Assembly (NCBI RefSeq): GCF_023656515.1 | Contig: NZ_JAMOFV010000006.1 | Coordinates: 2,667,957-2,731,956 of the forward strand | Length of the DNA stretch: 64,000 bases | DNA from: Clostridium swellfunianum | Lineage (GTDB): Bacteria; Bacillota; Clostridia; Clostridiales; Clostridiaceae | Reading direction: 5' to 3' | Shown here: positions 30,917 to 39,376 of the stretch, one piece after another | How positions within the stretch are numbered: the first letter of the stretch is position 1 | How the letters are laid out: every line of letters starts with the position of its first letter | Position numbers and translations under genes: made by a program | Notes under the pieces: generated by a model | What the model was told of the DNA's origin: nothing | Databases searched by the model: none | Seen by the model: the letters and a program-made list of their open reading frames with translations, nothing else

Positions 30917-32475
30917 TACACTTCCTCCTTTCCAAGCATAAGGCTAACAAATGGATTAAAATAATTTCTATCCTTTTCTATAACTCCATCAAGTCCTTTT
31001 CCACCGTCTATAGGTCTTTTTATTCCTGCAAATATCCCTTTCTCTAGTGTCTTAAATAACCCTATGGATTGGATATCTTCTAAAAGACTGCAGGCTTTTT
31101 CCAAAACTTCGTTTGCTCTATTTTGAATTATTCCATTTTCCTTAAAATTGATTTCTTCCCCTAATTCAGCCATAGTATTAAAAATATACTTAACGTTTTC
31201 TATAGCTAAGGCTCTATCAGACATAAAAGGAGTGTGAATAGCCTCAGTTAACATTCCTAGAAGGTGAATCTTCTGATTTGTAAGTATAGTCACTATATTA
31301 AACAAAGCATCCTGAATATGACCTTTAAATATATTTCCGGTCATAAATTTAGTTGGAGGCATATATTTAAGAGGTGCCTTAGGGAATATTTCCCTTGCCA
31401 TCTGAGCCTGTGAAAGTTCAAATAAAAATCCATTTTTAAGCTCTGGATTTATTTCAAAAGCATGACCTAACCCCATTTGTTCTTCTGGAAGACCAGCTAA
31501 AAGAGCAAATTGCTCGTTTATAAATTGTGATGCAAGCACTGTATGAGCTTCTTCTACTGCATCTGCAGTGGTCAGATAGTTATCCTCACCAGTATTTATA
31601 ATAACTCCTGCAAAGCCATTTATTATTCTTGAAAAATACTGATCTACAAGGGTTCTCTTCATGTTTATGTCTCTAAACAATATACCGTATAAAGCATCGT
31701 TAAGCATCACATCAAGCCTTTCTAAGGCTCCCATAGCTGCTATCTCAGGCATGCAAAGTCCTGAACAGTAATTGCAAAGTCTTACATACCTTCCAAGCTC
31801 TTCTCCCACTTCATCAAGTGCATTTCTCATAAGTCTAAAATTTTCTTGAGTGGCAAATGTTCCACCAAAACCCTCAGTAGTTGCCCCATAAGGAACGTAG
31901 TCTAGGAGGCTTTGACCTGTGGTTCTTATAACTGCTATAACATCTGCCCCCTGCTTAGCTGCTGCTACAGCTTGGGTTATATCCTCATAAATGTTTCCAG
32001 TAGCAACAATTACATATAAATAGGGTCCTTCCTTATCACCAAATCTTTGTAAATAATCTCCTCTTAAATTTCTGTTCTTCTTTATTTTTTCAACAGTATC
32101 CCTTGCTACGGTATCTATAGCAAGCCTTATATCAAACATATCCACAATAGGTAATTTAGTTAAATTCAGCTCCCCTTTAGAAACTTTGATAGCTATTTCT
32201 TGTATGCTAAGCTTCGTATTAACTACAGCATTTCCTAAGTAAAATGCTGCTCCTAGTGGAAGTCCGTTATTGCTTTTAATATTATCAACAATAACATTAG
32301 GAAGCGGTACTCCAAACTCATCTACTCCATCAACTCCTAAGAGCCTGCAAATCGTTCTTTCAACGGTTACTGTTGTATGCCTGTCTATAAATTCTTGGGT
32401 ATCTTGTGCTATCTTGTGAGCCGCTTGTCTGCTTTTATTAACCAAGTCTAAATTCAAATTCAGCTTACTATTCAT
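30916..32475 (-). CDS. kamD: Lysine 5,6-aminomutase alpha subunit
   Basis: 519 residues, full length. Catalytic TIM-barrel subunit of the B12/PLP aminomutase. Recognised by its N-terminus (LDLVNKSRQAAHKIA), VIRTTGQSLLDYVPYGAT and INTGEDNYLTTADAVEEAH, and by its pairing with kamE. ATG 32475 directly follows the kamC stop, and its RBS (AAGGGGG) is the proximal unit of the 45-bp repeat array at 32482-32570. Confidence 0.97.
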   Translation of the reverse strand: MNSKLNLNLDLVNKSRQAAHKIAQDTQEFIDRHTTVTVERTICRLLGVDGVDEFGVPLPNVIVDNIKSNNGLPLGAAFYLGNAVVNTKLSIQEIAIKVSKGELNLTKLPIVDMFDIRLAIDTVARDTVEKIKKNRNLRGDYLQRFGDKEGPYLYVIVATGNIYEDITQAVAAAKQGADVIAVIRTTGQSLLDYVPYGATTEGFGGTFATQENFRLMRNALDEVGEELGRYVRLCNYCSGLCMPEIAAMGALERLDVMLNDALYGILFRDINMKRTLVDQYFSRIINGFAGVIINTGEDNYLTTADAVEEAHTVLASQFINEQFALLAGLPEEQMGLGHAFEINPELKNGFLFELSQAQMAREIFPKAPLKYMPPTKFMTGNIFKGHIQDALFNIVTILTNQKIHLLGMLTEAIHTPFMSDRALAIENVKYIFNTMAELGEEINFKENGIIQNRANEVLEKACSLLEDIQSIGLFKTLEKGIFAGIKRPIDGGKGLDGVIEKDRNYFNPFVSLMLGKEEV

Positions 32476-33939
32476 CTATATCCCCCTTGTATTCCTTTTT
32501 TGCACGTATGAATTATTAATTCCTACGCCCCTTGTATCCCTTTTTTGCACGCAGGAATTATAATAACCTTTGGCTATATCTATGATTTCCTCTTGAAGGC
32601 CTAATAGTATTGATATATTTAATGCATCCTTTGGAACTTCCTGGTCCTTAATTACCTTTTCAAGCCTATAATCCATATGTTCCTGTATAATAGAAATAGA
32701 GTTTTTCTTGTTTAGGTCAATTTTATTTTTAAGAGCATTAAAGTCTATATTTTTAAGCCCTACTACCTGATAATGAGTCATATTATCCTCAGCAGTACCA
32801 TCATAGTGCGTTGAAATAACGCTTATGCTTTTATAGTTATTTAAGTACTTGCATAGCGATTTAACCAAATAAAAGCCTTCCTTAGGATTGGTTCCCCTTG
32901 CAAACTCATCAAGAGCCATAAAACCATTTATATGTTTAACTGCTTCTGCAGCTTGCTTGAAGGCCACTATTTCTGCTCCAAAGGTGCTTAACCCCTGTGT
33001 AACAGATTGGAGATCATCAGAAATAAAATATATGAATCCAAGCACAGGAAAATGTCCTTCTTTAGCAAACACATAAAAACCACATTGTCCAAGCAACAGA
33101 TTTAACACTATAGTTTTTAACGCTACAGACTTTCCACCCATATTAGCTCCAGTTATAACTGTCGCACCTGAATTAAGCTCAATACTTATAGGAGTAAATT
33201 TTTTATGCCTCTTTTCTAGAATTTCAACTATCTCAGGATTAAACATATCCTTAAAATTAATATTCATATCCTCAGCAATATGCGGCTTAACTGCATTGTA
33301 TTTTACAGCAAGCTTAGCTTTAGCAATTAAAATATCTAATTTTCCTAAAGCTTCTATATCATTTTCTATGGCCTCTGTATAACTTATAAGTTCTTCCGTA
33401 AGACGCTTTCTGACATTTAGTTCTTCCTCTTCTTCAAGAATCACTACCTCTAATCTATCGCTTTTTAATTTAATTTGTTTTGCAGTATCCTTTTCCCTAT
33501 AAATCTGTTCTTCAAGTCTTCTTTTTTCACTTCTTATTTTCTTTAGATTTTCTGAATAACTATCATATATATAAAATGTTGGTAGCTTTTTATTGTCTGG
33601 ATCCAATATATGGATTATATCTTTTAAGGGAACAAACTTTATAGTGTTTATATTTAAATTCATTTTCTCATAAGCTGATATTGCTTCTTCTACCAGAATT
33701 GAAAAATACTTAAGTTCATATAACTCAACATCATCTAAAGTAATACTACTCCTTAATCTTCTTAATGTATTTCTTAAATCCTTAACTCTGCAAAACACTC
33801 TTTCAATCTCGTCTATACTCACTTTATATTTCAGAAGAGCACCAATAAAAGCCTCAATATTGTTAAACTCTTGTTCTAAGACTTTCTTTTCCCTAAAAGG
33901 TTTTATTTCATTTTTCAGTTCAACTCCAAAGGGAGTCAT
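32476..33939 (-). CDS. kamC: Lysine 5,6-aminomutase reactivase ATPase KamC (MutS-related), N-terminus frameshifted
   Basis: MutS-family ATPase encoded in lysine-fermentation clusters and thought to reactivate the B12 aminomutase with KamB. The ORF has a coiled coil (150-200), Walker A GANMGGKSVALKT, Walker B FMALDEFARGTNP and a switch STHYDG. ATG 33939 lacks an RBS. The same frame runs upstream through FLDSQQREQIGFSFIIDNLQ, typical of the family N-terminus, and would join the well-placed ATG 34013 if a T-run held six rather than five T. The C-terminus is also odd: its last ~27 residues (CVQKRDTRG / YVQKRNTRG) are translated from the 45-bp repeat array. Confidence 0.88.
   Translation of the reverse strand: MTPFGVELKNEIKPFREKKVLEQEFNNIEAFIGALLKYKVSIDEIERVFCRVKDLRNTLRRLRSSITLDDVELYELKYFSILVEEAISAYEKMNLNINTIKFVPLKDIIHILDPDNKKLPTFYIYDSYSENLKKIRSEKRRLEEQIYREKDTAKQIKLKSDRLEVVILEEEEELNVRKRLTEELISYTEAIENDIEALGKLDILIAKAKLAVKYNAVKPHIAEDMNINFKDMFNPEIVEILEKRHKKFTPISIELNSGATVITGANMGGKSVALKTIVLNLLLGQCGFYVFAKEGHFPVLGFIYFISDDLQSVTQGLSTFGAEIVAFKQAAEAVKHINGFMALDEFARGTNPKEGFYLVKSLCKYLNNYKSISVISTHYDGTAEDNMTHYQVVGLKNIDFNALKNKIDLNKKNSISIIQEHMDYRLEKVIKDQEVPKDALNISILLGLQEEIIDIAKGYYNSCVQKRDTRGVGINNSYVQKRNTRGI
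32482..32570 (-). repeat. Two tandem 45-bp SD-bearing units at the kamC/kamD junction
   Basis: The minus strand has GTGCAAAAAAGGRATACAAGG twice, starting exactly 45 bases apart, with GGAATTAATAATTC between. The proximal unit is the kamD RBS. Both units lie inside the kamC frame and so encode a 15-residue protein repeat. Confidence 0.85.
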
Positions 33940-34013
33940 AACCTGTAAATTATCTATTATAAAAGAGAACCCTATCTGCTCTCTCTGCTGGCTATCTAAA
34001 AATCTAATCTCAT
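33940..34013 (-). other. Out-of-frame 5' end of kamC
   Basis: AGGAGGGG stands just before ATG 34013, whose frame (MRLDF) stops after five codons at a TAG. Adding one T to the TTTTT run (33998-34002) gives MRLDFLDSQQREQIGFSF and continues into KamC. Either a real frameshift, transcriptional slippage on the T-run, or a homopolymer miscall. ATT initiation in the downstream frame is less likely. Confidence 0.65.
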
Positions 34014-34057
34014 TCCCCTCCTATTCATATCTTGGTAACTAAAAGAGTATTAACTCT

Positions 34058-35086
34058 TTAGCCCCCAACGACATCTATTATGGGTAAATTGATATTTTTT
34101 CTTAGCTTTTCTAAAAACGCTCTGCTATCAAACTCATATCCATATGGAGACTTTGGGTTACAGGTTATGCAGGATAAATTAATGTGATCAATTACTCTAA
34201 ATTGACCTCCAAGTCTTTCAAATTTATTAAAGTTTTCATGTTTTAAAAAAAGCTTTGTTCCATCCTCAATTAAAAATACAACACCTTTATATTTATCTGT
34301 ACACTTAATAGTGTCTTCTATAAGCTTATCAGAAACTACTCCTCTAATAAGCACATGACTAACCCCATTATCTAAGCTTTCAGCTATGTTTTTTCCTGCA
34401 TTCAATGAAGTTTCTAGCTTTAAAGTCTTAAAACTCTTATTTTTATATATAATTCCTACTCTTGAAGAAAGAAGTTGATTATTTACTAGGCTTAAAATTT
34501 CCTCATCAATTTCCTGCTTCAAGGATAGGCATTTTACAATGTAGCTCGTCATCTCAACTACCTTATCCATACTTCTATTAAGAGAGGCTCCTGTTGATAA
34601 AACACAAGCCTCTGCTATAGCTGGTGATGCAGAAGTCCTTCTGCCTAATGCCCCATCCACAACTATAAGTTCGCCCCCCAGCAAACTAAGCTTATGGCAG
34701 ATCTCCTTCATATAAGCGTTTATAGAAGGACCTCCTAGTTCAACGTAGCCATCACTCAACGCTCTTGCAATAATAACCTCTCCCATGGGAGTATGGATTC
34801 CTGTAGCCTCTATAATCTCTCTAGTAATATCTCCCTTAAAAAGACATTCCTTTGCGGTGGCAATATAAGTACCACTCTCAATAAATATTTTTGGTTTTTC
34901 TGTTGAAGTTACCCTGTCCTTATCCTCCCCGTCACGTCCTATTGAGGTAACACCAAGAGTAAGACTCCCCCAAGCTTTACTCAAGATATAATTAAGAACA
35001 GTAGTCTTACCAACATTTTTCTCCATTCCGATTATAGATACGGAGTTATATTGTTTTATTACATCTATCAAATCAAAATTCCCCAC
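34058..35086 (-). CDS. kamB: Lysine 5,6-aminomutase reactivase subunit KamB
   Basis: 342 residues with a P-loop (GMEKNVGKTTVLNYI, about 20-34), TSIGRDGEDKDRV and GGELIVVDGALGRR. Always found beside the MutS-like KamC in lysine-fermentation clusters. The pair is thought to form an ATP-driven chaperone that restores inactivated lysine 5,6-aminomutase; this comes from family knowledge and context. The start is GTG 35086 behind GGAGG. Nothing is missing from the P-loop. Confidence 0.88.
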   Translation of the reverse strand: MGNFDLIDVIKQYNSVSIIGMEKNVGKTTVLNYILSKAWGSLTLGVTSIGRDGEDKDRVTSTEKPKIFIESGTYIATAKECLFKGDITREIIEATGIHTPMGEVIIARALSDGYVELGGPSINAYMKEICHKLSLLGGELIVVDGALGRRTSASPAIAEACVLSTGASLNRSMDKVVEMTSYIVKCLSLKQEIDEEILSLVNNQLLSSRVGIIYKNKSFKTLKLETSLNAGKNIAESLDNGVSHVLIRGVVSDKLIEDTIKCTDKYKGVVFLIEDGTKLFLKHENFNKFERLGGQFRVIDHINLSCITCNPKSPYGYEFDSRAFLEKLRKNINLPIIDVVGG

Positions 35087-35112
35087 GATAAACCTCCGTA
35101 CCTATTTTTCAT

Positions 35113-36390
35113 TTAGACCGTCAGCGCCAATTCATCGACCGACTTCTTCTTTCTCTTTTTCCTTTCAAGTCCCTCTGGTTCAAGAGCCATTTGCTGGTCA
35201 TTTAATAATCCCGCTACTCCTACCCTAACTGCCTCACGTTCCCCTCTGCAAACCTCACAGCTGCAGCCTGGAGTATAATACTCAGGCTCATCATAGGTAG
35301 TTATTACACCTTCAAAATTTCTTAAAATTACCTTGTTATAACCTTGTGAAACTACATAGTTAGGCATAACAGGTATCTTTCCTCCTCCCCCTGGAGCATC
35401 AACCACAAAGGTTGGCACGCAAAAACCTGAAGTATGACCTCTTAACCCTTCTACTATCTCAATCCCCTTTGAAACTGTAGTTCTAAAATGGCTAAGTCCT
35501 AAGGATAAATCACACTGATAAATATAGTATGGTCTCACTCTTATCTTAACAAGCTCATGAACAAGCTTTTTCATAACATGAACACAATCATTAACTCCAC
35601 GCAGCAATACAGATTGATTTCCAAGTGGTATGCCTGCATTAGATAAAAGCTCGCAGGCTCTCTTTGAATCCTCTGTAATTTCATTTGGATGATTAAAATG
35701 AGTGTTAAGCCAAACAGGATGATATTTTTTAAGCATATTAACCAAATCCTCAGTTATCCTTTGGGGCATAACTACAGGTACTCTTGATCCTATTCTTACT
35801 ATTTCTACATGTGGAATTTCTCTAAGTCTTTTAATAATATACTCAAGCCTATCATCTGACAGCAGTAAAGGATCTCCACCAGATATAAGAACATCTCTTA
35901 TTGCTTGGGTTTTTGCAATATAGTTTATTGCATTGTCTATTTGAGTCATAGGCATAGCTGAATCATTACATCCTGCAAAACGCCTCCTAGTACAATGCCT
36001 GCAGTACATGGAGCATTGATCCGTAACAAGCAGCAGGGCTCTGTCAGGATATCTGTGAGTTAATCCTGGAACCGGTGAATCTCCATCCTCATGAAGAGGG
36101 TCAACTAAATCTGCTCCAGACCTCGTGGTTTCAAAAGCGGTTGGAATTGCTTGTTTTCTTATAGGATCATGCTTATCATTTATATTTATAAGAGATAAAT
36201 AGTAAGGTGTTATTGCCATCCTAAAATTAACTAAGCACTTCTTAATCCCTTCTTCCTCTTCTCCAGTTAAGGGAAAATACTTTTTTAATTCTTCTAAAGT
36301 TTCAATCCTATTTCTAACCTGCCACTTCCAATCATTCCACTGTTCATCAGGTATGTCTCTAAAGAGTTCAAGTCTTCTATTTACTTTCAT
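35113..36390 (-). CDS. kamA: L-lysine 2,3-aminomutase
   Basis: First step of lysine fermentation: L-lysine to L-beta-lysine, using radical SAM chemistry with PLP. About 425 residues. The radical SAM cluster motif CSMYCRHC (CxxxCxxC) is followed by TRRRFAG. ISGGDPLLLSDDRLEYI is the SAM-binding glycine motif, and VDAPGGGGKIPVMPNY carries the PLP Lys. The C-terminal cysteines (CSCEVCRG) bind the structural metal. Start at ATG 36390 after GGGGG; the frame opens six codons earlier with a GTG lacking an RBS. Confidence 0.97.
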   Translation of the reverse strand: MKVNRRLELFRDIPDEQWNDWKWQVRNRIETLEELKKYFPLTGEEEEGIKKCLVNFRMAITPYYLSLININDKHDPIRKQAIPTAFETTRSGADLVDPLHEDGDSPVPGLTHRYPDRALLLVTDQCSMYCRHCTRRRFAGCNDSAMPMTQIDNAINYIAKTQAIRDVLISGGDPLLLSDDRLEYIIKRLREIPHVEIVRIGSRVPVVMPQRITEDLVNMLKKYHPVWLNTHFNHPNEITEDSKRACELLSNAGIPLGNQSVLLRGVNDCVHVMKKLVHELVKIRVRPYYIYQCDLSLGLSHFRTTVSKGIEIVEGLRGHTSGFCVPTFVVDAPGGGGKIPVMPNYVVSQGYNKVILRNFEGVITTYDEPEYYTPGCSCEVCRGEREAVRVGVAGLLNDQQMALEPEGLERKKRKKKSVDELALTV

Positions 36391-36414
36391 ATTAGTTAGC
36401 CCCCACACTAAATA

Positions 36415-37449
36415 TTAAACATATAACTCTTCAAAGATTTTTCTTAAGGTTTCACTTTCTCTAAGTTCAGCTAAAGTTATTTCAGCGTGATCTTTTGTAT
36501 AGCCGTTTCCTATAATCATATTTACATCCTTGCCAATACCTTCAGCTCCAAGAGCTGCCTTTGTAAAGCTTGTTGCCATAGAGAAGAAGTAAACTATTCC
36601 TTCATCCTTAACAGGAAGTATGCAGGACATCTCTGTGTTAGGAATATTAACGCAGCTTATGGAAATATCAACTTCCTTACCATTGTTCGCATCTAAGGTT
36701 TTATTAAGAACATCCACTGGCTTTTGGGCATCGCTTATTATTGCTTTATGGCATAATCCCCAATCTAAAAGCTTCCTAGCTTGTTCCTCTTTTCTAACCA
36801 TAGCTATAACTCTTCCTGTTGGTCCCACTCTCTTCATAGACTCATAGCAGCAAAGCATACCTGATTTTCCTGCTGCACCAAGAACCAATACGCTTTGTCC
36901 TGGCTTAACTAATTTTGCAGCTTGAGCTGGGGCTCCTGCTACGTCTAAAGCTGCAAGCGCCAAGTTTTCAGTCATATCATCTGGAAGCTTTGCATAAATA
37001 CCACTTTCAAATAATATTGCTTTTGCCCTAACTTCAACTCTATCTATCTCACATTTTATATCTGTAATTTCTTCAATTTTTAATGGAGTAAGAGAAAGTG
37101 AAACTAGTGAGGCTATTTTATCTCCAACTTTTAAATCTCTTCCTTGTAAATCTTCGCCTATTTGAGCTATAGTTCCAATCAGCATTCCTCCAGAACCAGT
37201 CACAGGGTTTTGCATCTTTCCTCTTTCACTTACTATCTCTAAAATTTTAGCTTTAATCTTTTCAATATCACCATTAGCTTCCTGCTCTAATTGGGTAAAA
37301 CTAGCTGAATCAATATTAAGCGCTTGAACATCAATAAGTATTTCATTGCTGTATATATTCATATCATTACATATTTTTTGCGCAGCCTGAGGCAGCACTC
37401 CTTTTGGTTCAATAACCCTATGTGTTCCGTATTTACATCCCTTTTCCAT
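36415..37449 (-). CDS. kdd: L-erythro-3,5-diaminohexanoate dehydrogenase
   Basis: NAD-dependent oxidative deamination of 3,5-diaminohexanoate to 5-amino-3-oxohexanoate. 344 residues. Characteristic N-terminus GTHRVIEPKGVLPQAAQKI, a Rossmann-like segment VLVLGAAGKSGMLCCYE (about 190) and a C-terminal ending matching the family. Located between kamA and kce as in other lysine fermenters. Its leader contains nine 8-bp repeats (37463-37534). Confidence 0.96.
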   Translation of the reverse strand: MEKGCKYGTHRVIEPKGVLPQAAQKICNDMNIYSNEILIDVQALNIDSASFTQLEQEANGDIEKIKAKILEIVSERGKMQNPVTGSGGMLIGTIAQIGEDLQGRDLKVGDKIASLVSLSLTPLKIEEITDIKCEIDRVEVRAKAILFESGIYAKLPDDMTENLALAALDVAGAPAQAAKLVKPGQSVLVLGAAGKSGMLCCYESMKRVGPTGRVIAMVRKEEQARKLLDWGLCHKAIISDAQKPVDVLNKTLDANNGKEVDISISCVNIPNTEMSCILPVKDEGIVYFFSMATSFTKAALGAEGIGKDVNMIIGNGYTKDHAEITLAELRESETLRKIFEELYV

Positions 37450-37462
37450 AATAAACCCCCAT

Positions 37463-37534
37463 ATTCTTATATTCTTATATTCTTATATTTTTATATTTTT
37501 ATATTTTTATGTTCTTGTATTCTTATATTTTTAG
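37463..37534 (-). repeat. Nine tandem 8-bp repeats between kce and kdd
   Basis: Minus-strand units ATAAGAAT and ATAAAAAT occur nine times in register, with two variant units. They begin inside the kce stop region and end just before the kdd RBS (GGGGGTTT). A plain microsatellite that sets the spacing between the two genes. Confidence 0.85.
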
Positions 37535-38344
37535 GCTAAGTATTTGTCTTGTCTCTGCTGGGCTTGCAATCTCTCTTCCAAGTTCCTTAGCAAGTCTCAC
37601 AACTTTTTCTACAAGTTCCCCATTTGATTTAGCAAGCACACCTTTTGATAAGTAAACGTTATCTTCAAAACCAACTCTAACGTGACCTCCAGAGATTATA
37701 GACATCACCGCCATAGGAAATTCATTTCTCCCTATGCCTGAAACTGTAAAGGTGCTGCCATGTGGAATACTATCTTTCATAAAAGTAAAGTCTCTAGGTT
37801 CTGCACTTATCCCACCATTTACCCCCATAACAAAATTAAAATGCATTGGCGCCTTAATATACCCTTTCTTTTGAAGTCTCACTGCCATATCAATCATTCC
37901 CTTATCAAAAACTTCAACTTCCGGCTTTATTCCAAGGCTTATCATTTTATCACCAAAGGCTTTTATCATATTTTCTGTATTAACAAAAATATCGTCTCCA
38001 CCAAAATTGCAGGTTCCACAATCTAGCGTTGCCATCTCAGGAAGAAGTTCAACAGGTTGAAGCCTTTCCTCAATACTCATTCCAACTGCCCCACCAGTTG
38101 AAGGTTGAACAATTACATCTGGACATCTCCTCTTTATCTCTTCCATACACAGTCTAAATCTTTCCTTATCCTGAGTAGGAGTTCCATCATCATACCTAAC
38201 ATGAAGATGAATTATACTTGCTCCTGCTTTATAGGCTGCTTCCGCTTCTCTTCCTATTTCTTCTACCGTATAAGGTACATTAGGATTTTGTTCTTTTGTT
38301 ACTTCTGCTCCACAAATTGCAGCTGTAATTATTAATTTATCCAT
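37523..38344 (-). CDS. kce: 3-keto-5-aminohexanoate cleavage enzyme
   Basis: Zn-dependent BKACE-family enzyme: 5-amino-3-oxohexanoate plus acetyl-CoA gives 3-aminobutyryl-CoA plus acetoacetate. About 273 residues. The motifs LIITAAICGAEVTKEQNPNVPYT, the metal-binding IIHLHVRYDDG and the C-terminal GGHVRVGFEDNVYLSKG are all present. ATG 38344 is six bases from GGGGG; the earlier ATG two codons upstream is too close to the RBS. Confidence 0.97.
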   Translation of the reverse strand: MDKLIITAAICGAEVTKEQNPNVPYTVEEIGREAEAAYKAGASIIHLHVRYDDGTPTQDKERFRLCMEEIKRRCPDVIVQPSTGGAVGMSIEERLQPVELLPEMATLDCGTCNFGGDDIFVNTENMIKAFGDKMISLGIKPEVEVFDKGMIDMAVRLQKKGYIKAPMHFNFVMGVNGGISAEPRDFTFMKDSIPHGSTFTVSGIGRNEFPMAVMSIISGGHVRVGFEDNVYLSKGVLAKSNGELVEKVVRLAKELGREIASPAETRQILSLKI

Positions 38345-38371
38345 GCCCATCCCCCATACAAATATTTAGTT

Positions 38372-38761
38372 TTATCTTTTTCTCTGTTTATCCTTTGGAA
38401 CTACGCAAGTTCCTGTAGCTCTGCAAACAACTATTGGCTTTTCAAGCAAATCTGCAGCTGAATCATTGATATCAGTCCTAGGCACAATAACTTTTCTAGC
38501 TTCAAACTCCATTTTTCTAGAAGTGTTTCCCCAACCTACAATTTTTCCTTCAGCCTCAATAAAGTCTCCAGCATAAACAGGCGCTAAAAATTCTACATTT
38601 TCATAAGCCCTGAACAAGCCTTCATCTCCATCGTTTCTAATCAGTAGTTCAGTAGCAACATCTCCAAAAAGTTGAAGCATCTTAGCACCATCTACTAAGT
38701 TTCCACCATAGTGAGCATCATGCATGCTCATTCTAACTCTGATAATTGCCTTCAAGATCAT
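38372..38761 (-). CDS. kal: 3-aminobutyryl-CoA ammonia-lyase
   Basis: Hotdog-fold enzyme eliminating ammonia from L-3-aminobutyryl-CoA to give crotonyl-CoA. 129 residues, the standard length. Recognised by [20 protein letters not shown] and the [21 protein letters not shown] core. First gene of the lysine operon, just after the riboswitch terminator. Confidence 0.95.
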   Translation of the reverse strand: MILKAIIRVRMSMHDAHYGGNLVDGAKMLQLFGDVATELLIRNDGDEGLFRAYENVEFLAPVYAGDFIEAEGKIVGWGNTSRKMEFEARKVIVPRTDINDSAADLLEKPIVVCRATGTCVVPKDKQRKR

Positions 38762-38769
38762 TCCCCCTT

Positions 38770-39058
38770 CTCAAAAAAATAAAAAAGGCACTGAAGATTC
38801 TCAGTGCTTTGATGGCATGGTAATTAAAAGCTACCATTCATCCTGTAGCCATCTATGCAATGAAAATCTTATTCTCATCACATAAATAGCTCTCCATGAA
38901 TGATAATTCACGGCAAGAATAAAAGTGTACCTCTTACTCCCAAGAAAATGTTCAAGAACAAACATATTCTTTCGGCAGGTAAATCCTTCATCTTTAATAT
39001 TGAAGGTTCTTCTCCTTAACACTTAAAGATTACCCATTTACTTGCGCCTCTATTTATG
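38770..39058 (-). promoter_or_regulatory. Lysine riboswitch (L-box) with terminator platform upstream of the lysine-fermentation operon
   Basis: The minus-strand aptamer runs 39058-38881. P1 is CATAAATAG paired with CTATTTATG (nine perfect pairs). Conserved L-box segments follow: AGAGGCGCAAG, CTGCCGAAAG, TTGGG and TCATTCATGGAGAGCTA. Downstream are an antiterminator (CATTGC-ATA-GATGGC, 38848-38862, against GCCATC-AAA-GCACTG, 38802-38816) and a terminator (GCACTGA / TCAGTGC, 38788-38807, then T-rich to 38770). The antiterminator holds the terminator's 5' arm. The aptamer 3' strand (CATGG, AGAGCTA) can instead pair with 38816-38833 and break the antiterminator, so lysine should turn the operon on. 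The aptamer is clear; the ON logic is inference. Confidence 0.88.
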
Positions 39059-39084
39059 TATATATTTGTTAATTTTCTGATTAT

Positions 39085-39114
39085 ATTATATCGCTCTTTT
39101 TCTTTTGCTGTCAA
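39085..39114 (-). promoter_or_regulatory. Promoter of the lysine-fermentation operon
   Basis: TTGACA (39109-39114) and TATAAT (39085-39090), both perfect boxes, 18-base spacer, about 27 bases before the riboswitch aptamer. The rest of the gap up to 39376 shows no gene or further structure that I can support. Confidence 0.85.
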
Positions 39115-39376
39115 CACAATTTATTGAAAATTGGGATATTTCAATCATCTAGCAAATATTATGTTGTCTAAAATTTATTTTAAAATGATAAAATTAAAAC
39201 ACTATAATTTTATTATAATAGCTCTTACTTTATGTCTAAAATGTTAAAACTAATACTTAACATTTTATATAATGCAACTTTAAAACTTAACACTTGCAAT
39301 AAACACTTGACACATGGAAATTATATAACTAATATGTAAATAATAGAAATGAAGCAAAAGAAAGAGAGTGAGAATT

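Noticed and set aside
37463-37534. Contingency-locus phase variation by frameshift
   Set aside because: The octamers lie between genes, after the kce stop, so length changes would not shift a reading frame; only a spacing effect is possible.
38831-39022. 63-codon open frame on the minus strand upstream of kal
   Set aside because: It lies entirely inside the lysine riboswitch aptamer and platform and has no sensible RBS; the RNA structure explains the sequence.
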